From CALLCD01 sp039817885 (GTDB lineage: Bacteria > Pseudomonadota > Alphaproteobacteria > Caulobacterales > Hyphomonadaceae): a stretch of 61,572 nt of DNA. The notes under the pieces are model-generated. The model did no database searches, had not been told where the DNA came from, and worked only from the letters and a program-made list of their open reading frames with translations. A program made the translations under genes and the position numbers. Shown one piece after another: positions 27,243 to 36,392 of the stretch (its first letter is position 1; the number at the start of each line of letters is the position of its first letter). The stretch covers positions 1-61,572 of the forward strand of contig JBCBUY010000010.1 in the NCBI GenBank assembly GCA_039817885.1, written 5' to 3'.

Positions 27243-28319
27243 ATGGCAACCAAAGATTTGATCGTTCGCAAGGACGCCCCAAGAGAGGGCAGCTGGCAAA
27301 CACATGATACGCTCCCCCTGCAACAGGGTGAGGCACGTCTCAAGATCGAAACGGTCGCCCTGACGGCCAATAATGTGACCTATGCGATTTTCGCGGATTT
27401 CGCAGGGTATTGGGAGCACTTCCCGGCGGCGTCTGCAGACCTTGGCCGCGTTCCCCATTGGGGCTTTGCCACCGTTTCGGAAAGCACCGTTGACGACCTT
27501 CCTGTCGGTACGCGTGTGTATGGCTATCTACCGGTTTCTTCGGACCTCATCGTCACGCCAGCTGGCTTCGATCCGACGGGCTTCACCGATGTCAGCGAAC
27601 ACCGGACCAAGCTCCCGGCATTTTATAGCCGCTTTCATCTGACGGCGACGGATCTTGCCTATCAAGCGGATTATGAAAACGAGCAGATGCTGGTCCGGCC
27701 GCTCTATGCCACAGGCTGGTTGATTGACGATTTTCTTATGTCAAAGGAGACCCTGCCAGCGCAAATTCTTGTCTCCAGCGCGTCCTCCAAGACGGCGCTC
27801 GCCTACGCCCACAAAGCGGCTACCCGGGACGGGCTTGTTCTTTCAGGTCTGACATCTGCACGGAACAAGGCGTTCGTTGAAAGCACGGGTTTCTACACGA
27901 ATGTGTACTCATATGACGAGCTGAGTGAACTGCCAGCCATCGGTCCGACGATCTACACAGACTTTCTGGCGGACGGGAAACTTCGTCAGAAATTGGAAAC
28001 CGCGCTTGGCGACAATTTTGCCAGTACACTTGCTATTGGGGCGACCGCAGGTGCTGCCGTTCGCGAGGAAGCGCCGATCGCGCCGACCAAACCCGTCGAA
28101 CAATTCTTCGCGCCGGGGCATGCAGAAATTTGCGCCAAACGCATGGGACCCGCGGCATTCTTCAAGACGATGAACACCGATATGACGGCGTTTTATCCGA
28201 TCGCCAGGGACTTGATCACATCACGCGAAATTAGTGGCGAGGCTGATATTTTGGCGGCTTGGCACAGCATGGTGGACGGAGACGTGGACCCGTCCGAAGG
28301 TCTTATTCTGACTCTTTAG
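27243..28319 (+). CDS. DUF2855 family protein
   Basis: This 358-residue protein is of the DUF2855 family, a divergent relative of medium-chain dehydrogenase/reductases. It opens with DLIVRKDAP and has ALTANNVTYAIFADFAGYW, the family hallmark, then RVPHWGFATV. The start at 27243 aligns with relatives; ATG at 27183 would add 20 residues. Classic zinc ligands of alcohol dehydrogenases are not seen. The reaction is unknown. Its stop overlaps that of the convergent OmpA-like gene by four bases. Confidence 0.88.
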   Translation: MATKDLIVRKDAPREGSWQTHDTLPLQQGEARLKIETVALTANNVTYAIFADFAGYWEHFPAASADLGRVPHWGFATVSESTVDDLPVGTRVYGYLPVSSDLIVTPAGFDPTGFTDVSEHRTKLPAFYSRFHLTATDLAYQADYENEQMLVRPLYATGWLIDDFLMSKETLPAQILVSSASSKTALAYAHKAATRDGLVLSGLTSARNKAFVESTGFYTNVYSYDELSELPAIGPTIYTDFLADGKLRQKLETALGDNFASTLAIGATAGAAVREEAPIAPTKPVEQFFAPGHAEICAKRMGPAAFFKTMNTDMTAFYPIARDLITSREISGEADILAAWHSMVDGDVDPSEGLILTL

Positions 28320-29209
28320 CGTGGGCGAGGCGACCGTCTGACGGAAAACTCAACTCGCTGATTTCTCGCATTCGCTTCGCGTGTTCCGCTTTCGTCGAGC
28401 GGGCGGGTTTCGCCATAACCCACGGCCGACAATATACCGTCGGGGGTTCCGCGCTCGCTTAACGCAGACGCGACAGCCTCGGCGCGTCGTTGGGATAAGC
28501 GCATGTTTTCAAGATCTTCGCCAATATTATGGGTGTGCGCCCCAATCTCGATTTCATAGGCCCTGCATAAAGCTGAGACGCCCGCCAGACCATCCAATAG
28601 GCGATAACTTTCGGGCTGAATGACGGCACTGCCCGTTCGGAACTCCACATCCTGAACGTCGAGCGTCGCCATGAAGGCCGCTTGGCATGCGTCAAGGCTC
28701 GGTGTTTCGCTAAGGGCCAGTAGCGCTGCGCCGACACCCGTTTCGCCGCCCTCGACCGCGATGGCATCAATAACGATATCGATAGGCTCGTCGACCGAGG
28801 CGGCACGGAGAATTGATGACCGGCCCGCGATGAACGCCGCCTCTTTGATCGCCGCATCGCTGGCAACGCCCGTGAGAATAGCGCTCCGTCCTCGTATAGT
28901 AAGCCCCAGCCAGTCATACCCCATTTCAGAAAAGTCAGCGGCGATCGCGTCGGCCCATTCACTCGCGCCCGCATCTTCGGACACGTCCGGACTTGCCGCA
29001 ACGGTTACATCCGGCGGAGACGCCTCCAAAACAGGTGCCGGCAGCGCTGTGATGATGTTTCGATCGGGCGTAAATACCCCATTTTGAAATGTGTACTGCC
29101 CCTCTGGTAAGGGCACACAATTGGTCGAAGAGCGGGTTGCCCGCGTAACGTCTTCAGACAGTCCGCAGGCGGACACCGCCAAAGCCGATATCAGCGCCCC
29201 GAACCTCAT
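28316..29209 (-). CDS. OmpA family lipoprotein
   Basis: This 297-residue protein has a lipoprotein signal with lipobox VSAC (about Cys15 from the ATG at 29209). The middle contains two BON-like stretches (WADAIAADFSEMGYDWLGLTIRG and SDAAIKEAAFIAGRS). The C-terminus is an OmpA peptidoglycan-binding domain (EIEIGAHTHNIGEDLENMRLSQRR, then GYGETRPL and NQRVEF). It would tether the outer membrane to peptidoglycan. Longer start at 29263 is possible but gives a poor signal peptide. Convergent with DUF2855. Confidence 0.85.
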   Translation of the reverse strand: MRFGALISALAVSACGLSEDVTRATRSSTNCVPLPEGQYTFQNGVFTPDRNIITALPAPVLEASPPDVTVAASPDVSEDAGASEWADAIAADFSEMGYDWLGLTIRGRSAILTGVASDAAIKEAAFIAGRSSILRAASVDEPIDIVIDAIAVEGGETGVGAALLALSETPSLDACQAAFMATLDVQDVEFRTGSAVIQPESYRLLDGLAGVSALCRAYEIEIGAHTHNIGEDLENMRLSQRRAEAVASALSERGTPDGILSAVGYGETRPLDESGTREANARNQRVEFSVRRSPRPR

Positions 29210-29291
29210 GCCTTGTAAACCCAAAGGCAAATCACCCATGCCCAGTTCCAACTCGCCCCTCACGCAGAAAGCAAATGTCTCTACGCTTGCC

Positions 29292-30569
29292 TTACTCCTT
29301 ATAAACGTCCCCGCCCTTCATGACAAAATCAATATCGAGCAGCGCCTCGATATCATCCAATGGATCATCATCGACGGCGATAATATCGGCAAATTTTCCG
29401 GCCGCGACCGTTCCGACTTTGTCGTCCATCTCGATATGTTCCGAGGCAATGATGGTTGCAGCACGTATCGCTTCCTCTGGTGAGAACCCAGCTTGCACCA
29501 TCAATAGGAATTCCTGCGCATTGTCGCCATGGCGCGACACGCCCGTATCGGTTCCGAACGCCACACGCACACCGCCGGCGCGGGCGCGCGACAACATATC
29601 AAGCATGAGCGGACCAACAATTGCCGCCTTCGCGCGCGAGGGTGCTGGCAGCCAGTCTTCGTTCGTCCAACCAGTCACCGTCACCCCGGCCAGCACAGTT
29701 GGAACAAGCGTCGCTCCGGTTTCCCTGAAAAGCGCAATGGTTTCATCATCCAGATAGGTTCCATGTTCGATGGAATCGATACCGGCCCGAAGCGCCGCCT
29801 CGATACCGTTTTTTCCGTGAGCATGGGCGGTTACTTTTCGCCCCATGGAATGGGCCGTGTCCGCGATCGCCTTCAATTCATCATCGAAGAATTGCTGACC
29901 AAGGCCGGCCGCCGTGTTCGATAACACCCCGCCCGTGGCCGTAATTTTGATGACATCTGCCCCACTGCGAACGGTTTGCCGAACGGCACGGCGGCAATCG
30001 TCAACGCCATTACACGCATTGAATCCGGACGCGAGCTCCGTAATCGCCGGTGAGTATCCATTGGCATCGCCGTGGCCCCCGGTCGGTGTCACCGCTCTGC
30101 CTGAGGCGCGGATTCTTGGGCCGTCGACATATCCCCTGTTGATGGCATCACGCAGGGAGAATACGGCCTCATTGTCACCCCCAACATCCTGAACTGTGGT
30201 GAACCCGGCTTCGAGCGTCTTGCGCGCATTTCTTGCCCCATAAAGAGCTGTATCGACGCTGGAATCTCTTAAGGGGCGGAGACTTGTATCCGGTCCACGT
30301 TCCGAGCTGATATGGACATGAGAATCGATCAAGCCCGGGAGAACGAAGCTCTCCTTCAAGTCGATCACTGTGTCCCCGCGGCGGGCACGGCGATATCCAT
30401 CTTCGACGCTCTGGATAACACCATCTTCAATGCGGATCGTCTGTTCTGTGAGATAGCCTTCACCTGGTACGGCCAACACCTTACCAGCGTGCACCAAGAT
30501 CTCATCTGCATTGGCTGCCGGCATCATAAAACTCAGCGCGGCGAAAGCGATTGCAATCTTTCTGCCCAA
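29292..30569 (-). CDS. Exported metal-dependent amidohydrolase
   Basis: This is a 425-residue secreted amidohydrolase with a signal peptide cleaved near PAANADE. The TIM-barrel metal motif DSHVH lies near residue 81, VTAHAHGKNGIEAA and DSIEHGTYLDD supply further ligands, and GTDTGVSRHGDN the final Asp. The lysine in VIKITATGG is the likely bridging residue. It belongs to the Xaa-Pro dipeptidase/imidazolonepropionase-like branch; the true substrate is unknown. The start is TTG at 30569 with GGGAG upstream. Confidence 0.88.
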   Translation of the reverse strand: MGRKIAIAFAALSFMMPAANADEILVHAGKVLAVPGEGYLTEQTIRIEDGVIQSVEDGYRRARRGDTVIDLKESFVLPGLIDSHVHISSERGPDTSLRPLRDSSVDTALYGARNARKTLEAGFTTVQDVGGDNEAVFSLRDAINRGYVDGPRIRASGRAVTPTGGHGDANGYSPAITELASGFNACNGVDDCRRAVRQTVRSGADVIKITATGGVLSNTAAGLGQQFFDDELKAIADTAHSMGRKVTAHAHGKNGIEAALRAGIDSIEHGTYLDDETIALFRETGATLVPTVLAGVTVTGWTNEDWLPAPSRAKAAIVGPLMLDMLSRARAGGVRVAFGTDTGVSRHGDNAQEFLLMVQAGFSPEEAIRAATIIASEHIEMDDKVGTVAAGKFADIIAVDDDPLDDIEALLDIDFVMKGGDVYKE

Positions 30570-30622
30570 TATAAGCTCCCTGCTAATCTCGGCTATTCAC
30601 CGGTCACAATAGTGACTTTAGA

Positions 30623-31702
30623 TCACCAGCCGGGAGCTTTTGGCAAGCAGGACTTACTTATGGCGTGAGCACCATTTTCATTGCACCCTCCTCGCGCGCA
30701 TTGAAAAGCCGGTACGCCTCCGCACCGTCGCTCAACGCCAATCTGGTGAGAAATCATTGCTTCAGGTTTGAGCTTGCCAGCCTGAATCAGTGGCACGAGT
30801 TCCGGCCAAAATACGGGAACGGAACACGTCCCTGTGCGGAAGGTTAGACCTTTAATGAAAGCGAGTGCCATCGGAAACTCGAAATTCATGTTCTGATTGA
30901 CGCCAATGCATGACACTGTCCCGCCATTGCAGGCCAGCTTCAAGGATAGATGTATGGCCGCATCAGCTCCCACGCACTCAACAACCCGGTTCACCATTCG
31001 GCCTGATGTTACGGCCATAATCTCATCTGCGGCGTCGTCCGCGCTGAGCGCGATCGCGCCCAGCTTTTGGGCCATGGCCCGTCGCTCCGGGACAAGATCG
31101 ACGGCGAAGACCTGCGCTGCCCCCATCAGGAAGGCTCCCTCGACGGCCATAAGCCCGATCGGGCCGCAACCAACGATGGCCACCGTGTCTCCGGGCTGGA
31201 TCTCCGCATTTTTGAGCCCAAACCAAGCCGTCGGCAGATTGTCCGTCAGCATAAGCGCCTGATCTTCCGTCACCCCTTCAGGGATTTTTGCCAGACCAAA
31301 GTCCGCCACCGGGACAACAGCGTATTCGGCCTGAACGCCTTGCAGATTCTGCCCCAAGCCGTAGCACCGACCGCTTCGTGTCTCGCAACGCGCGACATCG
31401 CCGGCCATGCATTGGGCACAGGAGCCGCATCCGACCGCGGCAGAGATCATGACCCTGTCACCTGCTTTGAACCGATTGACGCCGGACCCCGTCTCAACCA
31501 CTTCGCCGACGGCTTCGTGACCCACGCAATAGCCAGGCTCGTCGGAAAAGCCATGCCCCTGATAAATATGCAGGTCTGACCCACAGATGGCGCATGAGGT
31601 GACCTTCACGATGGCCGATCGGGTGTCCTCGGGCTTGGGATCCGGCGCATCGTCATATTCAATTTGATAAGCATCGCGGTAAATCAGAGCCTTCACGGTC
31701 AC
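30623..31702 (-). CDS. Zinc-dependent alcohol dehydrogenase, C-terminus frameshifted
   Basis: This 359-residue medium-chain dehydrogenase has catalytic-zinc residues in CAICGSDLHIYQG and GHEAVGEV, the structural-zinc cluster CGSCAQC with a further Cys in ARCE, and the NAD-binding VAIVGCGPIGLMAVEG. From about 30738 downward the frame shown loses the family sequence. One base less near 30735-30739 restores LSDGAEAYRLFNAREEGAM and a stop at 30658, the usual ending. So either the last 37 or so residues are altered by a real one-base insertion, or the sequence has an error. Start is GTG at 31702. The substrate is unknown. Confidence 0.85.
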   Translation of the reverse strand: MTVKALIYRDAYQIEYDDAPDPKPEDTRSAIVKVTSCAICGSDLHIYQGHGFSDEPGYCVGHEAVGEVVETGSGVNRFKAGDRVMISAAVGCGSCAQCMAGDVARCETRSGRCYGLGQNLQGVQAEYAVVPVADFGLAKIPEGVTEDQALMLTDNLPTAWFGLKNAEIQPGDTVAIVGCGPIGLMAVEGAFLMGAAQVFAVDLVPERRAMAQKLGAIALSADDAADEIMAVTSGRMVNRVVECVGADAAIHLSLKLACNGGTVSCIGVNQNMNFEFPMALAFIKGLTFRTGTCSVPVFWPELVPLIQAGKLKPEAMISHQIGVERRCGGVPAFQCARGGCNENGAHAISKSCLPKAPGW

Positions 31703-31774
31703 GCTCCCTATGTCTTGTTTGTATTTGTCAGGTTTGACGCTATCGCTAATACAAGCAATCGAAAAGGCGCTCCT

Positions 31775-32251
31775 ATGCGCACATTGACACTTCTAACAGG
31801 GCTGTTTCTCGCGTCGGGCTTTCTGTCGGTGCAAGCTCACGAAGCGGCATCTTCGGACACTGAAGCCGCTCAATATGAGAAAACCTCCGACGGCACGCGC
31901 ATCATCGGATGGGAAGGATCTGAGGTCGAGATCAAGATCCTTCTGGAACCGGGCAATCTCGGCGGCAGCGAACTTGAAATTGGCGAAATCACTTTCCCCG
32001 CTGGCTATGAAGGCGCGCCACATGTGCACGGTGTTGTGGAGGTGTTTTATCCTTTGGAGGGCACATTCCAGCATTGGGTCAGCGGTGAGTGGCACGATGT
32101 GGCAGCGGGTTCAGTGGCCACCGTCCGGCCTGGCGACGAAGTGATTCATCGCTGCGCCTCGGACATAGCCTGCAAGCTACTCGTGATTTGGGGGCCGAGC
32201 GGCGAAATTGAGCGCATGCAACCCTCTATTAGCCGTGAGCTCGAGCCGTAA
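31775..32251 (+). CDS. Secreted cupin domain protein
   Basis: This 158-residue protein has a signal peptide (cleavage near VQAHE) and one cupin barrel. The metal-binding motif is present as PHVHGVVEVFYPLEG and a second His in GDEVIHRC. Function is unknown; small exported cupins often bind a metal or a small ligand. ATG at 31775 is preferred over the longer frame because it gives a proper signal peptide. It is divergent from the alcohol dehydrogenase. Confidence 0.83.
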   Translation: MRTLTLLTGLFLASGFLSVQAHEAASSDTEAAQYEKTSDGTRIIGWEGSEVEIKILLEPGNLGGSELEIGEITFPAGYEGAPHVHGVVEVFYPLEGTFQHWVSGEWHDVAAGSVATVRPGDEVIHRCASDIACKLLVIWGPSGEIERMQPSISRELEP

Positions 32252-32303
32252 GTCACCGCCGGTAGACCGATCACGCCAAATCCAAACAGAAGACTGTTCT
32301 CTA

Positions 32304-32858
32304 CTAATCGAGCGCCTCGACCCGGAATTGCTGCCCGCCCAGGCTGGCGTCGACCATGGCCCCGCCGCGCTCTCGCGTAAATACGGCAACGCCATTGCTG
32401 TATTCGGTCGCAGCGCCCGCACCATCATCCGAGATCACTGCAGCGGCATCAGCCCGGAATGAGAAACTGCCGTCGACGAAAGAGTCATATTCCAGCTGGT
32501 CCCGAAAAAAGATCAGCTCTGCATAGCTTCGCCCGCCAAGTTGCGCCCCGACACTGTACTGGTTCAAATAGGCCTTGCCCTGGGGCGCGCCATCTTTGTA
32601 GACGATGCCGCGACCGCGCGCATAGCCGACCAGAAGCCCGCCTTTGCCAACCCGCGGGAAGATCACATAGCCATAGGCCTTGTCGAAAAAGGTCTGCAGT
32701 GTCGGATCCTGTTTCAGGAACTCCGCGACACTTGTTTCTGAATTTCTCACGAGCTTGCTTTTGGTCGGATCGTCTGTTTCCCGCGGATCCCAACCTTCCG
32801 CCATCGCCAGTGGTGCGCTTACAAACAGCAAAAGTCCAAATAAAACGGAACGAAACAT
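32304..32858 (-). CDS. SYLF/YSC84 domain lipid-binding protein
   Basis: This 184-residue exported protein has a signal peptide ending PLAMAEG, then a YSC84/SYLF domain: FFDKAYGYVIFPRVGKGG, VGYARGRGIVY, and the closing FTRERGGAMVDASLGGQQF. SYLF domains bind phosphoinositides in eukaryotes; in bacteria the family is called lipid-binding but has no set role. ATG at 32858 starts a clean signal peptide, whereas the longer frame to 33200 does not look coding. Confidence 0.88.
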   Translation of the reverse strand: MFRSVLFGLLLFVSAPLAMAEGWDPRETDDPTKSKLVRNSETSVAEFLKQDPTLQTFFDKAYGYVIFPRVGKGGLLVGYARGRGIVYKDGAPQGKAYLNQYSVGAQLGGRSYAELIFFRDQLEYDSFVDGSFSFRADAAAVISDDGAGAATEYSNGVAVFTRERGGAMVDASLGGQQFRVEALD

Positions 32859-32989
32859 TTCAATCCCCTGTTCGCTAGTTGCTTTTGTTTGGCCCCCAAG
32901 ACGCAAAATACACAATTTGCCTATTGGCGGCCAACACATTTGGCCAGTGACAGGTTCGTAACGGAGATCGCCGTCGCTCTGCCTCGTCT

Positions 32990-34078
32990 CTAAGCCTCCA
33001 TGCCCGCCTGGAGCGCACATCCATAGGCGAATTTCGCGAGTGGCTCGACGCGCTCTTCCATTTTTGCCGCCTCTGACGAACTGGCTGTTCCATCCCGCAC
33101 ACGCCCGACGATGCCTTGGCAGATGCCAGCCAAGCGGAACGCATTGTATGCGAAGTAGTAGTTTAGCTCCGGCAGCCCCTCGCGCCCTGTTTCGGCGCAA
33201 TAGAGCGCCACATATTCGTCCATGGTTGGAATGCCGTGCGCCTGCAGATCAGGGATATCGATCAGCGCCCCCCGGCCAGGATCACTGCTTGGCATGACCC
33301 AATTCATCAGATGATAGGAGAAGTCGGCAAGTGGATCGCCAAGGGTACAAAGCTCCCAGTCCAGCACGGCAATCACTCGCGGTTCTGTCGGATGAAGGAT
33401 CATATTGTCGATCCGGTAATCCCCATGGACGATCGTCGTGGTGTCGCCCGGCGGAATATTTGCCGGCAGCCACTCAATGAGCTTGTCCATCTCGACAATT
33501 TTCTTGGTTTCGGACGCCTGATACTGCTTCGTCCAACGATGTGTCTGGCGGGCGATGTAGTCGCTTTCCTTGCCAAACCCTTCCAAGCCAGCTGTCCGCC
33601 AGTCGACATTATGGAGCGCGGCAAACGTCCGGCATTTCGCCTCATAAATCGCACGCCGTTCGGAGGGGGCGAGATTAGGCAGAGTACCGTCCCACAGGAT
33701 CCGTCCCTCGACCATATCCATCACATAGAACATCGTCCCGACGACGCTTTCGTCTTCACATAGCCCATAGGGCTTGGCGACGGGAAATCCGAGCGGGTGC
33801 AGCGCAGAAATGATGCGGAACTCCCGGTCGACAGCATGCGCGCTTGGCAACAGCTTGCCTGGGGGTTTGCGGCGCATGACGTATTTCTTGTTCGGCGTTA
33901 CCAGTTGATAGGTCGGGTTGGACTGCCCCCCTTTGAACTGCCGGACCTCAAGTGGACCTTGATATCCCTCCACGTTCGCTTCCATCCATGTCGCGAGCGA
34001 AGCTTCATCAAAACGATGGGATTCAACAACGTCTTTCGTCCCACTGAAGAGCTCTTGGGCGCTTGCCTGATCAGCCAT
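32990..34078 (-). CDS. Aminoglycoside phosphotransferase-like kinase (ACAD10/11 N-domain type)
   Basis: This is a 362-residue protein of the APH kinase fold. The phosphate loop is QFKGGQSNPTYQL, the catalytic loop is VHGDYRIDNMILHP, and the Mg-binding LDWELCTLGDPLADF follows. It matches the phosphotransferase part of ACAD10/ACAD11, which phosphorylates 4-hydroxyacyl-CoA before dehydrogenation, rather than a drug-resistance enzyme. An acyl-CoA dehydrogenase lies 8.6 kb away, not adjacent. The ATG at 34078 is supported by family alignment. Confidence 0.83.
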   Translation of the reverse strand: MADQASAQELFSGTKDVVESHRFDEASLATWMEANVEGYQGPLEVRQFKGGQSNPTYQLVTPNKKYVMRRKPPGKLLPSAHAVDREFRIISALHPLGFPVAKPYGLCEDESVVGTMFYVMDMVEGRILWDGTLPNLAPSERRAIYEAKCRTFAALHNVDWRTAGLEGFGKESDYIARQTHRWTKQYQASETKKIVEMDKLIEWLPANIPPGDTTTIVHGDYRIDNMILHPTEPRVIAVLDWELCTLGDPLADFSYHLMNWVMPSSDPGRGALIDIPDLQAHGIPTMDEYVALYCAETGREGLPELNYYFAYNAFRLAGICQGIVGRVRDGTASSSEAAKMEERVEPLAKFAYGCALQAGMEA

Positions 34079-34138
34079 GGTCGTCCTCACCTTTTTGGTT
34101 TTGCAGCAGTTTAGCCATCGTGCCGACGGCTGCAATGC

Positions 34139-34528
34139 TCACTTTGGGGAAGCGGCCGCTGCCCTCAGGTCCTGCAATGCCAAGATTGCTGTGTCCGCTT
34201 TGTCCTCCGGCACAAAAATATGGTCATGATGATAGGCCGCGACCGCGTTGCAGGGGACACCTGCATCAGCCAAGGCCGTGGCCACCCGTGCCAGAAACCC
34301 GACCGCATTCAGGTCGGAATTTACACTGAGTTCGAGCCATGCCCAACGGTTGCTGGGCTCCGTCGTCTCCGCCGCTTTACGCACAGCGGTCCAGCCTTCC
34401 CGCTCCAAGAATGCCATGGCCGACCCCTCTCCTGGGTGATTCGGGCCGGTCGAAAATGTCCAAACGCTATCATGTCGCTGGACCTCCAGGGCCGACAATA
34501 GTTTCGAAAGATCCCGTTCGGCGCTCAC
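34139..34528 (-). CDS. ACT domain protein
   Basis: This is a 129-residue protein from the GTG at 34528, which overlaps the purD stop (GTGA). Two ACT-like halves are visible; WAWLELSVNSDLNAVGFLARVATALADAGVPCNAVAAYHHDHIFV is the CASTOR/ACT segment. Such small proteins probably bind an amino acid or nucleotide. Location directly behind purD suggests a role near purine or amino-acid metabolism, but that is only context. A longer start at 34579 lies inside purD. Confidence 0.8.
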   Translation of the reverse strand: MSAERDLSKLLSALEVQRHDSVWTFSTGPNHPGEGSAMAFLEREGWTAVRKAAETTEPSNRWAWLELSVNSDLNAVGFLARVATALADAGVPCNAVAAYHHDHIFVPEDKADTAILALQDLRAAAASPK

Positions 34529-35817
34529 GAGGACCGCACCCGCCAGCCAATATCCTGGCGACAAAATCCTTCTGGCCAATCTATGGTGTCGACAGCCCGA
34601 TAGGCTTGGAAGAATGCCGCATCAAGGGTCGACCCCGTGGCGGTTACAGACAGGACACGTCCTCCCACGGCGATCAGATCACCATTTTTGTCATGATCCG
34701 TGCCGGCGTGAAAAACCATGGTGTCCGCCATGTCGTCCGCCTCACGGACACGGCGAATGACTGTGCCTTTCTCATAGCTCTCCGGATACCCCTGATTGGC
34801 AAGCACAATTGTGGCTGCTGGTTGAAAGTGTTCCAGTTGAAGTAGGTCCGCAAACGCATCCTCGTTGCCCTTAAGGCCGCCCGTCGCGCAAACCAGGAGC
34901 AAGGGAACAATGTCGCCCGCTAACCCTGCCATTAGAACTTGGCATTCGGGGTCACCAAACCGCGCATTGAACTCGACGACTTTTGGTCCTTCTTCGGTGA
35001 TCATAAGGCCGACATAAAGGACGCCTTGGTAAGGCATTCCGTCCGCTGCCATGCCGGTTAACATCGGTTCTACAATTTCCGTTTTCACGCGCGTAAGCAT
35101 GCTATCATCAACGATTGGGGCCGGCGCATATGCACCCATGCCGCCAGTATTTGGTCCCGTGTCGCCCTCTCCGACACGCTTGTGATCCTGGGCAGCCGGC
35201 AAGTAGATCGCCCCTTCACCGTCGGTCAGAACGAAAACGCTCGCCTCTTCACCGCCCATAAATTCCTCGATCACGAGCTCTGCCGACGCCTCGCCGAACT
35301 TGCCCGACAGCATGGCCTCAACTTCCGCCATGGCCTGGCCTGCCGTCTCTGCAATCACAACGCCCTTTCCAGCGGCAAGCCCATCTGCTTTCAAAACATA
35401 GGGGGGCGTCATAGTGTCGAGAAAGGACTTGGCCGCAAGCACATCGGTAAACCGGCCAAACCGCGCCGTAGGGACACCGTATTTTGCCATGCGGTCTTTG
35501 GAAAACCCCTTTGAACTTTCCAGTTGAGCGGCTTCCTTGCTCGGCCCAAACACATCAAAACCACGCGCACGAAGACGATCGGCCAATCCCATTGCCAGCG
35601 GGGCTTCCGGACCAATCACGATCAAGTCGGGCTCGATTTGCAGAACGAGCTTTTCAAGGCCTTCCGCATCATCAGCTTTCACGTCAAAACAAGGTCCCAA
35701 TTGATCCATGCCTGGATTTCCAGGGGCCGAGTAGACAACATCAACGAGCGGAGACTGGTCCATTTTCCAGGCAAGTGCGTGTTCCCTGGCCCCGGACCCA
35801 ATTAGCAGAATATTCAT
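34525..35817 (-). CDS. purD: Phosphoribosylamine-glycine ligase
   Basis: This 430-residue GARS enzyme makes glycinamide ribonucleotide from phosphoribosylamine, glycine and ATP, the second step of purine synthesis. The N-terminal domain (MNILLIGSGAREHALAW), the PSKEAAQLESSKGF motif, the ATP-grasp loop KADGLAAGKGV and the metal-binding EFNARFGDPECQ motif are in place. Its length is standard. It is followed directly by the ACT gene. Confidence 0.96.
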   Translation of the reverse strand: MNILLIGSGAREHALAWKMDQSPLVDVVYSAPGNPGMDQLGPCFDVKADDAEGLEKLVLQIEPDLIVIGPEAPLAMGLADRLRARGFDVFGPSKEAAQLESSKGFSKDRMAKYGVPTARFGRFTDVLAAKSFLDTMTPPYVLKADGLAAGKGVVIAETAGQAMAEVEAMLSGKFGEASAELVIEEFMGGEEASVFVLTDGEGAIYLPAAQDHKRVGEGDTGPNTGGMGAYAPAPIVDDSMLTRVKTEIVEPMLTGMAADGMPYQGVLYVGLMITEEGPKVVEFNARFGDPECQVLMAGLAGDIVPLLLVCATGGLKGNEDAFADLLQLEHFQPAATIVLANQGYPESYEKGTVIRRVREADDMADTMVFHAGTDHDKNGDLIAVGGRVLSVTATGSTLDAAFFQAYRAVDTIDWPEGFCRQDIGWRVRSS

Positions 35818-35882
35818 GGAAACTTGATGCGATGGCCGAGTGCTGAGATCAAGACAGGAAACTGAGAGGGGAACAGTTTGCT

Positions 35883-36308
35883 ATGGCCAAGTCTACAGAT
35901 ATGAACGGCATCTGGTCGGGCATGTATAATTACGATGATTTCGACATGACCGTGAAGTTTACGGCCTGGCTCGACGATCAGGCGGGTATACTTGGCGGAA
36001 CGACCATGGAGCCCAATACGTTTATGCCCGACGGTCCTGATGATTTGATGGCCGTTGTTAAAGGTGCCCGCTCGGCCCTCGATGTCGCGTTTCAAAAGTC
36101 CTATGATCAAAGTACAGGCATCGTTCAGCCGACATTGATTTATGAGGGCGAATCCAATCGGGACTTTACAGAAGTTCGCGGAGTCTGGCGGTTTGATGAG
36201 CCCTTAAAGGTCGCCGGTGAGTTTCGCCTCATTCGAATGGCGGAGGGTGTCGCGTCAAAACTCGCACGGATGCGGGCAGCGTCGGTCGACATTGATCTTA
36301 AGTCATAA
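35883..36308 (+). CDS. Conserved hypothetical protein
   Basis: This 141-residue soluble protein has repeated aromatic-Gly strand patterns (GIWSGMYNYDDFD, FTAWLDDQAGILGG, VRGVWRF, GEFRLIRM), which suggests a small beta-barrel or lipocalin-like fold. There is no signal peptide. Function is unknown. It is divergent from purD, with a 65-base gap, and a DUF481 gene follows. Confidence 0.75.
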   Translation: MAKSTDMNGIWSGMYNYDDFDMTVKFTAWLDDQAGILGGTTMEPNTFMPDGPDDLMAVVKGARSALDVAFQKSYDQSTGIVQPTLIYEGESNRDFTEVRGVWRFDEPLKVAGEFRLIRMAEGVASKLARMRAASVDIDLKS

Positions 36309-36392
36309 CTGCAGAAGTCGCTCGCGCTTTCATTTCGTGTTCAGCTAACACTTTGCGTAGTGGATCTTGCTGGAGATTAATTGAGGGATATC

